This document shows, one piece after another, positions 1-10,619 of a DNA stretch of 64,000 nucleotides; positions within the stretch are counted from its first letter, which is position 1, and each line of letters begins with the position of its first letter. A program made the translations under genes and the position numbers. The notes below the pieces were generated by a model, which saw only the letters and a program-made list of their open reading frames with translations, was not told where the DNA came from and made no database searches. The stretch is from NCBI GenBank assembly GCA_964059195.1, contig CAXKWD010000006.1, positions 4,704,530-4,768,529 on the forward strand, read 5' to 3'. The stretch is from Ectobius pallidus. Its lineage: Eukaryota; Arthropoda; Insecta; Blattodea; Ectobiidae.

Positions 1-1391
1 GAATGTCTCTTCAAAATCAACAACTGTTCACACAAAGTTTCTATAAACTCATCTGCAGTTTTGATGAAGGTTACTAAATTACATCTGTCAACAGAAACCC
101 ACTGCTTGTATGTAATGTTGTCCACCAGTTCATTATCTAGCAGCAACTGTAACTCATCTTTCAAATTATCTACACCTGGACATGAAGGACATTCATTAAG
201 GTGGCATGCTGTGCCTGGCTCTTCACACATTAACTTCGCTAAACAGGAATTATAATTACTTATATCTGTGCCATCATTCAGTGTAATTTGTTTGGATTTC
301 AACACTTGTAGCATTAATTTAACATTCTGATGCACTGTACAAACGCATACTGTGTGGGTACCACTTCCTCCAGCCAAGACGCAATGTTTAGGTCGTAAAT
401 CAGCAAATTTCGAAAATCCAATCTTATCAGTAGGATTTTTGTTTTTGAACAGCTCGTACACTTCCTTCAAGTTGCCCATCACTAGCCTCTTCTGTACATG
501 AATTCTACTACTGTCACCCGTTTTCACAGAAACAAAGTCTTTTTTTCCAGGCATAAGACGGCTGACATCATCACTGTTGTAGAACCCTATTACCTTCTCA
601 ATCACAGATTCATTTAAAACCTTTCCTGGTTTAGGATTTGGTGTTGCCAGAATACCCTTCGCTTTCACCAATGCTTTAGCTTTTCTTGCCATTCTGTTGC
701 TAACCTGAAATTCATTTTGTATTTCACTGCATGACCAGCTTTTAGGTAGTACTGTTAAAATTTGCAATTTTTCACTAACACTTATATTTTCTTCTTGAAA
801 CTTTTCTTTTAGCTGACAAATGACTTCACATGATTCTGATTTATGGTCAACAGTTTTCTCTGTATTTGTACTTGCTGCTGTTAGTACCTTTTCTGTCAAA
901 CATTTTTTTATTTTACTGTATTTTTTATCACAGTATGATTTCATTTGCAACTTCCTCTTAGCAACAGGTGACTCCTCTAGAGAGCTTAGAGACTTATTAA
1001 GGTACTCTAAGGTAACATCTAAAGCTACAAATGATTCATCAACATTAGTAGGCCTAGTGGTATTGGCTACTGGTACTAAACAGTCATCTGTTGTATCTGT
1101 AACCTGTTTCTGCTTTGATAGTTCTTTCCTACAACTGTCACAAATTTTCATACCTACCACAATGGTGTCAAACATGTCACACATCCAGTCAGTAACAGGC
1201 CTCACACTTCTTTTCACACCCTGATGTCTGTCTTTCTTGAAAGGGTTGCAGCAGAAAATCTTTGCTGTTTCACTTACTTTTTCAGCCATACTGGGGAAAT
1301 ACACAATGCCTATTTTAATCACTGAACCCACTACTTTACATGCAGCAATACAGTCTTTGTACAGCCTTTGAAGAAAGGAAGCACACTGCAT
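1..1391 (-). CDS. Transposon-type multicopy protein, 5' part, runs off left edge
   Basis: An uninterrupted reading frame runs from the TAA read at 1430-1428 to the left edge, about 463 codons from the first ATG (1391). A second ATG at 1289 (MAEKVSE) is an equally likely start. Landmarks in order from the first ATG: a Cys cluster CCNPFKK near residue 47, ICDSCRK near 80, a basic Lys/Glu-rich stretch, MPGKKDFVSVK near 280, GFSKFADLRPK then GGSGTHTVCVCTVHQN near 340-352, a CxxC pair near 395-405, and NITYKQWVSVDR near 430. From memory these blocks mark a large family of uncharacterised, multicopy arthropod and cnidarian proteins that look transposon-borne, with further domains expected C-terminal, beyond the window. 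No stop or frameshift is visible, so this copy is much better preserved than elements A and B. The function is not established; being a transposase is an inference. Confidence 0.7.
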   Translation of the reverse strand, partial: MQCASFLQRLYKDCIAACKVVGSVIKIGIVYFPSMAEKVSETAKIFCCNPFKKDRHQGVKRSVRPVTDWMCDMFDTIVVGMKICDSCRKELSKQKQVTDTTDDCLVPVANTTRPTNVDESFVALDVTLEYLNKSLSSLEESPVAKRKLQMKSYCDKKYSKIKKCLTEKVLTAASTNTEKTVDHKSESCEVICQLKEKFQEENISVSEKLQILTVLPKSWSCSEIQNEFQVSNRMARKAKALVKAKGILATPNPKPGKVLNESVIEKVIGFYNSDDVSRLMPGKKDFVSVKTGDSSRIHVQKRLVMGNLKEVYELFKNKNPTDKIGFSKFADLRPKHCVLAGGSGTHTVCVCTVHQNVKLMLQVLKSKQITLNDGTDISNYNSCLAKLMCEEPGTACHLNECPSCPGVDNLKDELQLLLDNELVDNITYKQWVSVDRCNLVTFIKTADEFIETLCEQLLILKRH

Positions 1392-1439
1392 GAGAGTCAA
1401 GGCACAACTGAAGCCAGGTCCAACAGGTTACAACTTGCA

Positions 1440-2085
1440 TTCCCTGGCTGACTCACATGCTTGCAGACTGTGTTTACTCATACCCATTTGACCACTTGCA
1501 CAAGTTGGTATATGCATGTTGGTAAACAACTCCCTGGACAAAGGAATGGATTTTAGAATTAAGTGCAATATTCCTGTGTCATATATTCTTACCCAGCGTG
1601 CATAGTATTTGTTATAAATGTAAAAAAATATGATCCCATTTCGATCCCATAACAAAACTTGTAGAACATGATGCTGAAATATGTATGTTTCTGTGAGATT
1701 TTTTTCAAAATTTTCAAAATATAGGTTTTTGAAAAATTCAGTTTTCAAATTTTTTTTGGGTAACCTTGAAAATATTTTTTTTCGAAAGTACTCGTGTGAC
1801 ATATCAAATTAAAGCTCATAATATAAGCTACATTTTGGTACTTTTCCCACTCATCTATGTCAATTCCAGCTTGATTTATGCGTCATTTTGTGATTGCACT
1901 TATGCAGAAAATTTGGTTTTTTTCCATATTTCAGAAGGGTATAACTGGAAAACTACAACACATAAAAATCTGATATTTTGTACTTCAACATATCTCAGGT
2001 GGTACTTCATGACAACCAAGTATGACTAAAATCGGAGGTGGTCACGTTTTTCCATTGGTTCACTTGACATGGAATGACCCATCTA
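1440..2085. repeat. Probable terminal region of the left-edge element
   Basis: This non-coding, AT-rich stretch lies directly upstream of the minus-strand transposon gene. Read inward from the right it begins GGGTCATTCCATGTCAAGTG (2084-2065), which has the look of a transposon terminus. It contains many short homopurine and homopyrimidine runs and no convincing frame. The partner terminus would be outside the window on the left, so the inverted-repeat nature cannot be shown here. Confidence 0.35.
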
Positions 2086-2389
2086 CATCAAATGATTCAC
2101 TCCAGTGCCCTTCGTTCTTGTAGCTGCGGAGTCGATTCCTGAGCTGAGGGACGAAACACTAGTTAGGGAACGCACGGGAACTCGAAAAACTGCAGGAAAA
2201 AGAAGACATAGATGAAGATGAAGAAATAGCTGGAGTCGGCAACACCAAACTCCAAAGGATGGTATTGGTGAAACAGAAGTGCTGAAAGAAGGAAGAAAGA
2301 GAGAGAACCCGAGAAGAAAAGGAAAAATTAGAAATATAAGTACTGAATTTAAAGAAAGAAAAACTATTTTGGGAGAAAGAAAAGAGACA

Positions 2390-2480
2390 AGAGAGTATAC
2401 AAAAGTCCTGGATATCCAAAGGTCCTGGGTTCAAGTTCCAGTGTCAGAGGAATTTTTCTCCTACAATATTCTCTAGTATT
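2390..2480 (+). repeat. Possible SINE fragment with B-box
   Basis: The stretch GGTCCTGGGTTCAAGTTCCA (2422-2441) looks like a tRNA-type RNA polymerase III B-box, followed by an AT-rich tail. The A-box half is not clear. The preceding 2119-2390 is purine-rich with short open frames and resembles retroelement leader or coding debris. From 2480 to about 3150 I see only AT-rich DNA without a gene. Confidence 0.3.
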
Positions 2481-3149
2481 CATGTTTTATTAGCAAACCT
2501 TGATTTCAGGGCACTAAAAATTATTTTTAGGCTTGTAAATTAATATATTAAGCATTTAACTAGAACAGTAGACAGATACAATTTTACTTGTTTCTAATAA
2601 ACAAAAGTTAATATTTTATACTAATAAGCACATTTAATACTTAACAGAGTAGGCAATTGCCCTAAAATCACAAGTCTACTTAGTAGCTATTAGGTAAATA
2701 ATTAGGATATTTATGATCTCAACATTTTTAATATTTTGCTATTGTGCAAACTGTAGGCTACCACTGAAGACTCTAAAAGCTGGTGCTCTACCCAGTTTCT
2801 TTCATTCCCTCCAAGTGTTGATGTGTGTATGAAGAGGGGGAGATAGTCAAATTGATAGTAAAACAAACAAACCCAGATGAGCTTTTAAGGGTGTGAGATT
2901 TGTTCAGATCAGCTGATTTTGTCCCACATTAATATATACTGTATAGGTTTATATGTAGTTATTTTGTTAATTTAATTTATTGTCCCACATTAATATAACT
3001 TATGTAGTTCTTTTATTAATATTTCATTAGTTTCCATAATTAATTTATAAAATATGTTCGTTTTGAATCTGCTTGCTACATAATAGATTTGAAGTTAACC
3101 TATTTAGTTTACAGTATTACAATTTGAAATAGTGTTATAGTATTATCAA

Positions 3150-4378
3150 CAAAACAATTAGGGTTCTGTAAAGGAAAATCGACAGTGCTAGCAGTAGAAC
3201 ATATTGTGAAGAACATTATTCAGGGCTTTGACACTCTGACACTGTGTGATTTAACTAAAGCATTCAATTGTGTACCACACAATCTACTCCTGGAGAAACT
3301 TTAATATTACGGCATAAAACAAAATACATTAAGTCTTCTGAAATCTTTTCTGTACAATAGAAAACAAATGGTTGCGATTGGAAATAAGGTTTCAAGCACA
3401 GCCACAGTGATACATGGAGTACCGCAAGCATCAATACTGGGCCCATTTCTATTCCTAATATTAATGAATGACCTACCTTGTAACATGCCGATAGATACAA
3501 CATTATACGCAGATGACACCACACTTATGACTAGTGCCAGAAGTCTGGAACAACTGAAGGACTTTGCAGACACGGGTTTCAGTGAAGCAAAGAAGTGGTT
3601 CTGTAGTAATAGCTTAGCATTAAATGAAAATAAAACTAAACAATTTTCATTTGCTTTGAACAATCAATGTGAAAATGAATTGAACAGTGTAAAATTGTTA
3701 GGATTTCATATGGACAGGAAGTTAACATGGAGGACTCATGTTGAGGCTATTTGTATCAAGTTGTCAAGGATTATATTTGCTATAAGAAAACTGAAGACGT
3801 GTCTTTCCGTAGCTGTCTTAAGGAATGTGTATTTTGCAAAGTTTCATAGTCACATTAATTATGGTATACATCTCCGGGGTCACTCTGCTGAAGTCATCAG
3901 CATAATAAAATGCCAGAAGAAGGTAATTAGAATAATACTCAACAAAGTTAGTAGAGATTCCTGTAGACCACTGTTCAAAGAGCTGAAAATTATGACAGTA
4001 TACAATTTAAACATCTATTGCACCCTAATCTATATTAAGACTAACCTAGATCTATATACAGTAAGAACAGAAATTCACTCATTCAACACTAGAAATAAGA
4101 ATAACATTAACCTGCCTCGATGCAGACTCACCAGTACACACAATTCATGCTACTACAATGGTGTAAATTTTTTCAACAAATTGCCGACAACAGCCATAGT
4201 TGTACCTATTCGTAGGTCAAAACTGTACTCTTTAGCTGGCTAGGCCTAGAACAAAATCCATTTTATTCTATTGAAGAATTTATGAATGTAGAGGTTGATA
4301 TCACATTTTAAGTATTGTTAAGTAGCCTATAGCAACCAATGTATTGCTCAATGGTGAAATAAATTATTATTATTATTA
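3150..4378 (+). pseudogene. Non-LTR retrotransposon RT, 5'-truncated (CR1/Jockey-like)
   Basis: Translation shows a reverse transcriptase from the fingers/palm region onward: GFCKGKST, DLTKAFNCVPH, GVPQASILGPFLF (normally PQGS, here QAS), then the catalytic YADDTT, the KLLGFHMD block and the LINE C-terminal thumb with NKVSRDSCRPLFKEL. An in-frame TAA at about 3301-3303 interrupts it; the rest is open from 3368 to the stop near 4243. The 3' UTR is about 110 nt and ends in a (TTA)n tail at 4361-4380. The 5' half, including any endonuclease, is missing, as in ordinary 5'-truncated LINE insertions. The exact clade cannot be settled by eye. Confidence 0.85.
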
Positions 4379-4379
4379 T

Positions 4380-6210
4380 TTATTACATTTCTCCACATCT
4401 CACATATGGGTAGTAACAGGGCACGGGATGCACCAAGTGCCTCACAATAATATAAAACATTTACATATAATTGTAATACAAGAGTTCAATTAATGTCTTC
4501 ATTCTTGCGACAGGAATGATCGCACAATGTTGCATGTAGATAGGATGACAGAATGCTGCATGCTTTTGTAGGTGTTCGGTGGAAGACCCAGTTCTTGCAG
4601 ACTCTTGTGAAGTGTGTAGGGGACGAGACCATTGACCGACAGGATCATGGGGACTATTCGTACTAGCTTAGCCTTCCAGATCCTCTTGACCTCCTCTGCG
4701 AGCTCTTTATACTTGCAGATCTTTTCATGGTGCTTCCTGTCGATGTTGATGTCGTTAGGTACTGCAATGTCTACAAGAAACGTTGTCCCTGTTTTCTTGT
4801 TGACCAGTATAATATCTGGTCTGTTATGGTTGATTGTTTTGTCTGTCACCACACCAGTGTCCCAGTAAAGCTTACATGACTCGTTCTCCAATAGGCGTAC
4901 AGGATGGTACTTGTAGTAAGGGATACGTTCCTGAATTAATTGGTTTTTGTGGGCTAGTGCCTGGTGTATGATTCCTGCGACCTGATTGTGCCGTCTCGTG
5001 TATTCTACGGAGGCAAGTACTGAGCAGCCTGCAGTGATATGATCAATGGTCTCGAGATGAATGGAGCATCGTCTACATTTGTCAGAGAGTACGCTTGTAT
5101 CTTTGATGATATATTTTTTGTAATTATTTGTAGCTATTATCTGGTCTTGTATGGCAACTGCAAATCCCTCTGTTTCTCCAAACAGGCGTCCACTTTGTAA
5201 CCACATGCATGATGCGTTCTTGTCTATACTCTGTTGGTTTAGATTACTGTAGTATTTTCCGTGGAGGGTCTTTTCTCCCCAGGATCTTTCTTTCTCCTGC
5301 AGGGACACTTGGTGATTTGTATGATGGTCAGAGGCGTTATATGGTTGCAGTACAGTGTACCTGTCAGCAGTGCTACAGCCTTATGGAGAAGGCTGGTTTC
5401 CTGTTTTTTAAGGATATATCTTCTTAAGTTCCTTATCTGATTCTGGAGCATGACTTGAAGATCCAGTACTCCACGGCCTCCCAGTTTCCGTGGGAGAGTG
5501 ACCCTTTCCATGCACGAATTTGGATGATGTAATCTATAGGTGGTGAGCAGAGTTCTCGTTTTCCTCTGTATGCTGTCTATTTCCATGGCAGACCATTTCA
5601 AAATTCCAAATGAATAAACAAGGGTTGGAATAGCGTACATATTTATAGCTTTAATTTTGTTCTTTGCATGTAAGTGACTGCGCAAAATCTGATGCATCCT
5701 CAAAGTATATTTGTCAATAAGTCCCTGTTTGATTTTCTTGTGATCCAGAGTTGTATTCTGAACAAATCCAAGGTACTTATAGGTTTCCGTTTCTGTCATT
5801 CCCTCTATTATAGATCCGGTAGTAAGTTCATACGGTTGGGAGTTTGCGTGTCGACCACATTCAATTGTTAGGAGTTTACATTTCTTTACTCCCAACGTCA
5901 TTCCCACATCCGATGAATAGAAGTCTATTACGTTTAGAAGAGCGTTCATTTGCATTCCATTGTGGGCATACACTTTCAAGTCATCCATATAAAACAAATG
6001 TGATATTCTGTGTTTCCTGTTATTATATTTAATATCAAATCCAAAACCAGTAGCTTTTAGGAGATTGGATAGAGGATTCATTGCAAGACAAAACCACAGG
6101 GGACTTAATGAATCGCCTTGAAATATACCACGTTCAATTTTAATTGTGCCGGATATGATAGATTTATTCTCTATCTTGGTGCAGAGCACTGTCTTCCATT
6201 TGCTCATTAT
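4380..6210 (-). pseudogene. R4/Dong-like non-LTR retrotransposon with restriction-like endonuclease
   Basis: The upstream frame (6207-5239) carries RT motifs GIFQGDSLSPLWF, a YMDDLKVYA catalytic box (YMDD rather than YADD), KYLGFVQN and the R4-type thumb LPRKLGGRGVLDL. The downstream frame (5308-4499) carries a Cys-His knuckle CRRCSIHLETIDHITAGC and an endonuclease of PD-(D/E)XK type: RPDIILV, 12 residues, LVDIAVP, then KYKEL. The two frames overlap, so one frameshift near 5290 breaks what was a single ORF. Restriction-like endonucleases at the C-terminus are typical of R2/R4/NeSL elements rather than APE-type LINEs. It is 5'-truncated at a (TTA)n tract and ends, on the minus strand, about 120 nt after the stop. 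Confidence 0.85.
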
Positions 6211-6212
6211 AA

Positions 6213-6260
<48 letters not shown>

Positions 6261-6298
6261 CATTATTATTATTATTATTGTTATTATTATTATTATAT
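6211..6298. repeat. (ATT)n microsatellite
   Basis: A nearly pure ATT repeat at the 5' truncation point of the R4-like LINE. The run of isoleucines it gives in one frame is not a protein. Confidence 0.9.
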
Positions 6299-7539
6299 TG
6301 CGATACAAGTGCTTAAGCGGTGCATACGGATCGAGAAAAGAGTATGAAAAAACGAGGCGATTGCGCCGACTTTTTTCAATTTCCAAGATCCGTTATGCGC
6401 TTATGGCACGAATATTGCATGCTATTTTTTGCACGATGAATATTTATATCAATTTATTTATATTAATTGAGATATTAGCTGAAAATATTATGTATATACA
6501 CTATTGAAGATGGATGTTATATTTTAGAAAGTGATTTGCATATGTTGGTTGTTATGGGGACCGAATATTTGTCCTGTTAAAGTCGCCTTGGTTCCGGTCT
6601 TCCATAAAGGCTTGTATTATGATGATTTTACTTACGGCACTTGTGCATTTTGTAATTTCTTACCGCACGTGTTTTCTTTTGTTTTCATAGCAACAAGATT
6701 GCGTGCGGGAATGTCAAGTTACGATCCACGGCAACAATATTCGTAAGTACCACTAATTAGTTACGTCGTGCAAAAAAAGAATTAATCACGTTTGAAATAT
6801 TTTAGTTCATACTGATACCAGTAAAATATGTGTTAGACCTATAATTATGTATTAATTTTGTGATTATTATTATTATTGTTAAAAAGAAAAATAACAAAGT
6901 TAAGTTACACATGTTTTATAATTTTATTGTACAACCGGTTCTTTACACCTGTGCACATCATAATCCATATAAATTACTCGTATTAGTTAAAAATCACCCC
7001 CATGAACCCCGCCAACACGATTAAAAACTTCACTTGAGCAATCTGAGTCCGCAAATGAGGTACCTCAGAAAAAAAGCAAGCCGCTGCTCGCAACAGAGAG
7101 CTGCGGCTTAGTTTTACAAAATCCTAAGCAGCGGCTCAGCTGTCAAGGTCGTTGAGCAACGACTAGGCAGGTGGCTGAGGAAGCCGCTTTTTATTTATAC
7201 CAAACCAAGCAGCTGCTAGGAATTAGTGAGTTTTGAGCCGTTGCTTGGTTTTATTTATACCACCCATTATTTGTCCGCCATGCTGGCAATTCAGCTCACT
7301 GTTATATTGACTGTGGCTTGTACACAATGGAATGTGTTGTGTTAAAATTAATTCTAAAACTCATTTTCTTAAATAACCCCAAATTTGGAACAGATAGGGG
7401 AGGCGGCGTTGTAGAATAATTCTGATATCAATAGGACTTGATATGGCCACTTAATCCTATCACCGTGAGGTTGCCAACAATGTGTAGCTCCAATGTGACA
7501 AATGCCTAAGTCTGTAGGCTTCTGCGGCCGGAGTCATCA
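6299..7539. other. Intergenic, no gene recognised
   Basis: No convincing coding frame. A GC-rich hairpin-forming block lies at 7078-7250, where AGCCGCTGCT and its complement AGCAGCGGCT recur several times around short spacers, along with two copies of a TTTATTTATACC string. It could be a small foldback element. Confidence 0.4.
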
Positions 7540-8617
7540 CAGTCTAGGCTGTCCGGGTAGTGCCGCAACGAGTGTTGAGAGGCCAACGTTTCCACAGCCA
7601 TGATGCTGTCTTCTTCAGGGCCAGAAGGTCACTGACATCGGGCTCCTATATATCTGTGTGGTGTTGGAGAGCAGTAGCGGGCGTCCGGCCAATCACAGAA
7701 GAGGCATCTGTTGGAGCTCTGGGATTGGTCGGTCGACAGCAGCGGTTGGTCGGAGCTCCATTATCCCTATCTGCTGCATCATGGTGGTGTCGAAGAAGGG
7801 GTTGCCAGGTTTTCGGCAAGTCCAGGCCTTTATCCCCGTTGATGTTCTGGGGTCTTCTTGCTATTTCAATCGCTTCTTTCACCCTTCTCAGCCACCATCT
7901 TTCTTCTCTACTTATGAGGCGCGTGCCATCAATAACGATAGCGTGTCCGGTCTTCGCTGAGTGGAGGGCTATGGCCGACTTATCAAAGTTGTTGTTCTTT
8001 TAGTGGCGTACGTGTTCTTGTAGGTGTTCTGTTACTGTATGGCCAGTCTCGCCAATGTAAGTCCGTCCGCAGCTACAGGGGACCTCATATATGCCCGCCA
8101 TCTGTAGGGGGTCTAATTTGTCCTTCACCCGGACCAGTCTGCGTCGGAGAGTATTGGGAGCACTGTAGGCAACCTTGATGTTCTGTCGTCGTAGCATTTT
8201 CCCGATTCGGTCGGTAATGCCCCTCATGTAAGGCAATAACGCTACCCCGCTGAAAGGTTCTGGGGGTTTCTGTCTGGAGTGGAGCTGTTAAGAGTCAGGG
8301 CTGTCTGTGTAGTTTGTATTGTTCGTTTGATGGTTGCTGCGGGGTAACCATTGGCTCGGAAGGTGTGCTGGAGGCCTTCCATTTCTCCTGGCAGGCTCTC
8401 TGCGTCTGATACCTTGGCTGCTCTCATCGCTAAGGTTCTCAGTACGCCTCTCTTAATAGTTGGGTGGTGGTGTGACTCTGCATGTAGATATCGGTCCGTA
8501 TGTGTTGGTTTACGGTTTACGGTAGCTGAAGAAGACAGCAACATGGCTGTGGGAACATTGGCCTCTCAACACTCGATGCGGCACTACCCGGACAGCCTAG
8601 ACTGTGGTGACAAATGC
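7540..8617 (-). mobile_element. Penelope-like retroelement 3' part with GIY-YIG endonuclease
   Basis: On the minus strand, 8536-8242 encodes the RT/linker part (NRKPTHTDRYLHAESHHHP, then LPGEMEGLQHTFRANGY). The segment 8236-8000 encodes KVAYSAPNTLRRRL, then the GIY-YIG core GIYEVPCSCGRTYIGETGHT and HLQEHVRH. The segment 7990-7646 holds the downstream endonuclease portion ending KEAIEIARRPQNINGD. These blocks are characteristic of Penelope-like elements, whose endonuclease is GIY-YIG. Frame changes near 8240 and 8000 and missing 5' RT make it a defective copy. It is bracketed by a 78-bp inverted repeat, 7540-7619 against 8538-8617, a structural oddity known for Penelope-like copies. Confidence 0.85.
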
Positions 8618-8877
8618 CGCTGCTCCCCAGTGACAACCCGACTAACCACGCAGGGTACATACACACTACTTCAGTATACCCACTACTTCACCCAAATACT
8701 TTGGTTAGTTGCGTGTCTACTTTTTTGTGACATTACTTATACTTCAGTGAAACCTACATTTGGATTCTACAGGTTTTCAACGTTAAAATATATTTGTCAA
8801 TTTTTTGTGGTGAAAAAAAAGGCGAAACGGTAATTTATGCCGCGCACAGGTTTTCCTTCCACTGAATAATAAAATTT

Positions 8878-8935
8878 CCTTGCACCAAATATGTCACAAC
8901 TATAAACAACAAAATAATAGGCCTATGTCTTAATT

Positions 8936-8974
<39 letters not shown>

Positions 8975-9002
8975 GCACCAAAATCATATTTCACAATTAT
9001 AG
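8878..9002. repeat. Poly(A) tract between two copies of a 30-bp motif
   Basis: A run of about 30 A (8941-8970) lies between two diverged direct copies of CCTTGCACCAAA plus a following TATTCACAATTATA-like segment, at about 8878-8908 and 8971-9001. This could be a retroposed tail with a duplicated target. Confidence 0.4.
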
Positions 9003-9154
9003 GAGTGGGAGTGGGGACTCGAGCGCAGCAAAAAATACCGCAGTATAGAATCCCCTTCAAATCTTTAGTAGGCCTACTCTGACAATGGTTACTTACTAAC
9101 CTGCAAGTACTGGTATGCTACTTAAAATTGCATAAACAAATTTATCTAACTTAC

Positions 9155-9224
9155 CCTCTTCAAACCGGTCACTGGCTCGAATTCTTTTAATATCTTCTTC
9201 TGAAAATCCTTCCCACTTTGCCAT
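9155..9224 (-). CDS. First coding exon, GORAB-like golgin (partial)
   Basis: Read on the minus strand, an ATG in good context (GCAAAATGG) opens a 70-nt exon reading MAKWEGFSEEDIKRIR then ASDRFEE, ending with one extra base at a consensus donor GTAAGT (9154-9149). The spacing W-x-G-F-S-E-E, then R, then D-x-F-E matches what I recall of the N-terminus of vertebrate GORAB (a Golgi protein binding Rab6 and the SCYL1 pathway). This is a short match and could be another coiled-coil protein that starts the same way. The downstream exons should lie to the left, but none is recognisable in 1-9000. A hAT-like element begins 108 bp upstream of the ATG, so the promoter region is disturbed or displaced. 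Confidence 0.45.
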
Positions 9225-9759
9225 TTTGCTTCGCTAATTCGCGTTAAGACTTTGTCAAACTTTATATGTCAAATTATAATTACACTGCCACGAATCATAA
9301 CAAATACCGCCCCTTCCATTTGTACAGAGTGTAGAGATGGGGAATATTTCTTGTAACTGTTACTTTGTAACTGTTACATGTATGTAACGTTAACGACCTG
9401 TTACAAAAAATCAAAAGTAACGGTTACCAAAGCTCCTCCTAGGATATCTTATTTTCGTCTCAACCAAAGGCGGAACCAGAAAATACTGAAAGGAGGGACC
9501 GACACAGACGAAAGTTTGCTATTATTTGGAAATCCAAAAAATGGGGGTCCTCCCCCGGGATTTTTTATTAAAAACGAGGGAAAAACAGGTCGTCCCTTTA
9601 GCTCTTCCCACTCGAGACATCTAGATATGAATGGTGGAACTACTAGCAGTATTGGAAATTCTGACTCCCCCCCCCCTTTCAACACTTCTTTACCCTTTCC
9701 TACTATTCAATCCGTTTTCTCCTTTACCCTACCTATCTATTCCTATCCTTTAAATTTTC

Positions 9760-9836
9760 GACCCAAGGAGATCCGAACACGGGACCGCTAGCATATTAGC
9801 CCTTCATCTTACCCACTACACCATCGAGCAATCATT
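9760..9836 (-). repeat. tRNA-derived SINE head
   Basis: On the minus strand the stretch has an A-box-like TGGTGTAGTGGGTAAGA followed 35 nt later by a B-box-like GTGTTCGGATCTCC. It does not fold as a complete tRNA, so a SINE head is more likely than a tRNA gene. Confidence 0.45.
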
Positions 9837-9924
9837 ACAATGAGAAGCGAAAATTCATCTATTTAAGTTTAGACATCTGCATGAAATGGCGGAGATTGAT
9901 CATTTCCTATTAATTGCATTTGTG

Positions 9925-10480
9925 TGAAGTGAAATAAAATCCCTTTAAGCAGGCCTACAGGCTGAGGTAGATTTCGAAGTGCTTTTGGCTTAATTTATTG
10001 TCACTGCGCAGTTCTCTTCTTCTTTAGCCTTGGCATGATAAACCCGCAATAATAATTGCAAAAAAAGAGGAAAGAGCACTTTTTTTTAAACTTTCAAATC
10101 TCGCCTTATATGAGAGCTATCGAGAAACTAGATATTGATTTGTAGAGTACTCATCAAGAGCTTTTCAACGATACCCCACAAGACGTGGTATCAAAAATTT
10201 CGAATTTCCATCCCCCACCCCTACTCGTACCCCTAAAACCCCCGAATCGTTACTGTCACTGTGAACTCCACAGGGAGTACTCTAATTTATTCCAACAAAG
10301 TTTCTCTCTATACTTCATAGGGGCCTAGATATAATTTTTTCAAAATTTCAACCCCCACGACCCCCCCTTGGGCCAATTTTGCTAATTAACTATTGGGCCT
10401 AGAAATAACATAATAAAATTTGGTTCAAATATCTTCAAAATTACGGCCGCTAGCGTGTAAAGATATATAAATATATAAGA
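9925..10480 (-). repeat. Dispersed repeat R, copy 1
   Basis: About 550 bp that reappear in inverted orientation at 35341-35900. Shared strings include TTACGGCCGCTAGCGTGTAA and GAGTACTCATCAAGAGCTTT. One end joins an AT-only tract in both copies. No coding frame is seen. Confidence 0.75.
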
Positions 10481-10619
10481 ATTCTGTATAGTTTCTCCAA
10501 ATTTCTCAGCAGCTCTCCTTTTTCTCAGGGTTTTTTTAATACTTTAATTTTTTGTTTTCCTTTTTATTTTATTTATTTACTTATTATTATTGTTATTATT
10601 AGTTGCGTTGAGAAATTTG

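Noticed and set aside
820..1224. 134-codon plus-strand frame
   Set aside because: It lies antisense to the transposon gene at 1-1391, whose motifs are on the minus strand; low-complexity Ser/Thr/Val translation.
1440..2085. Left-edge terminal region as a third family homologous to A and B TIRs
   Set aside because: It also contains AAATTAAAGCTnAT, but in the opposite orientation relative to the terminus, and no other collinear block was found; one short AT-rich match is not enough.
6118..6507. Open frame with a long isoleucine run
   Set aside because: It is the translation of an (ATT)n microsatellite, antisense to and beside the R4-like LINE.
7560..8833. Plus-strand frames of 100-160 codons
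   Set aside because: Antisense shadows of the Penelope-like coding region and its inverted repeats.
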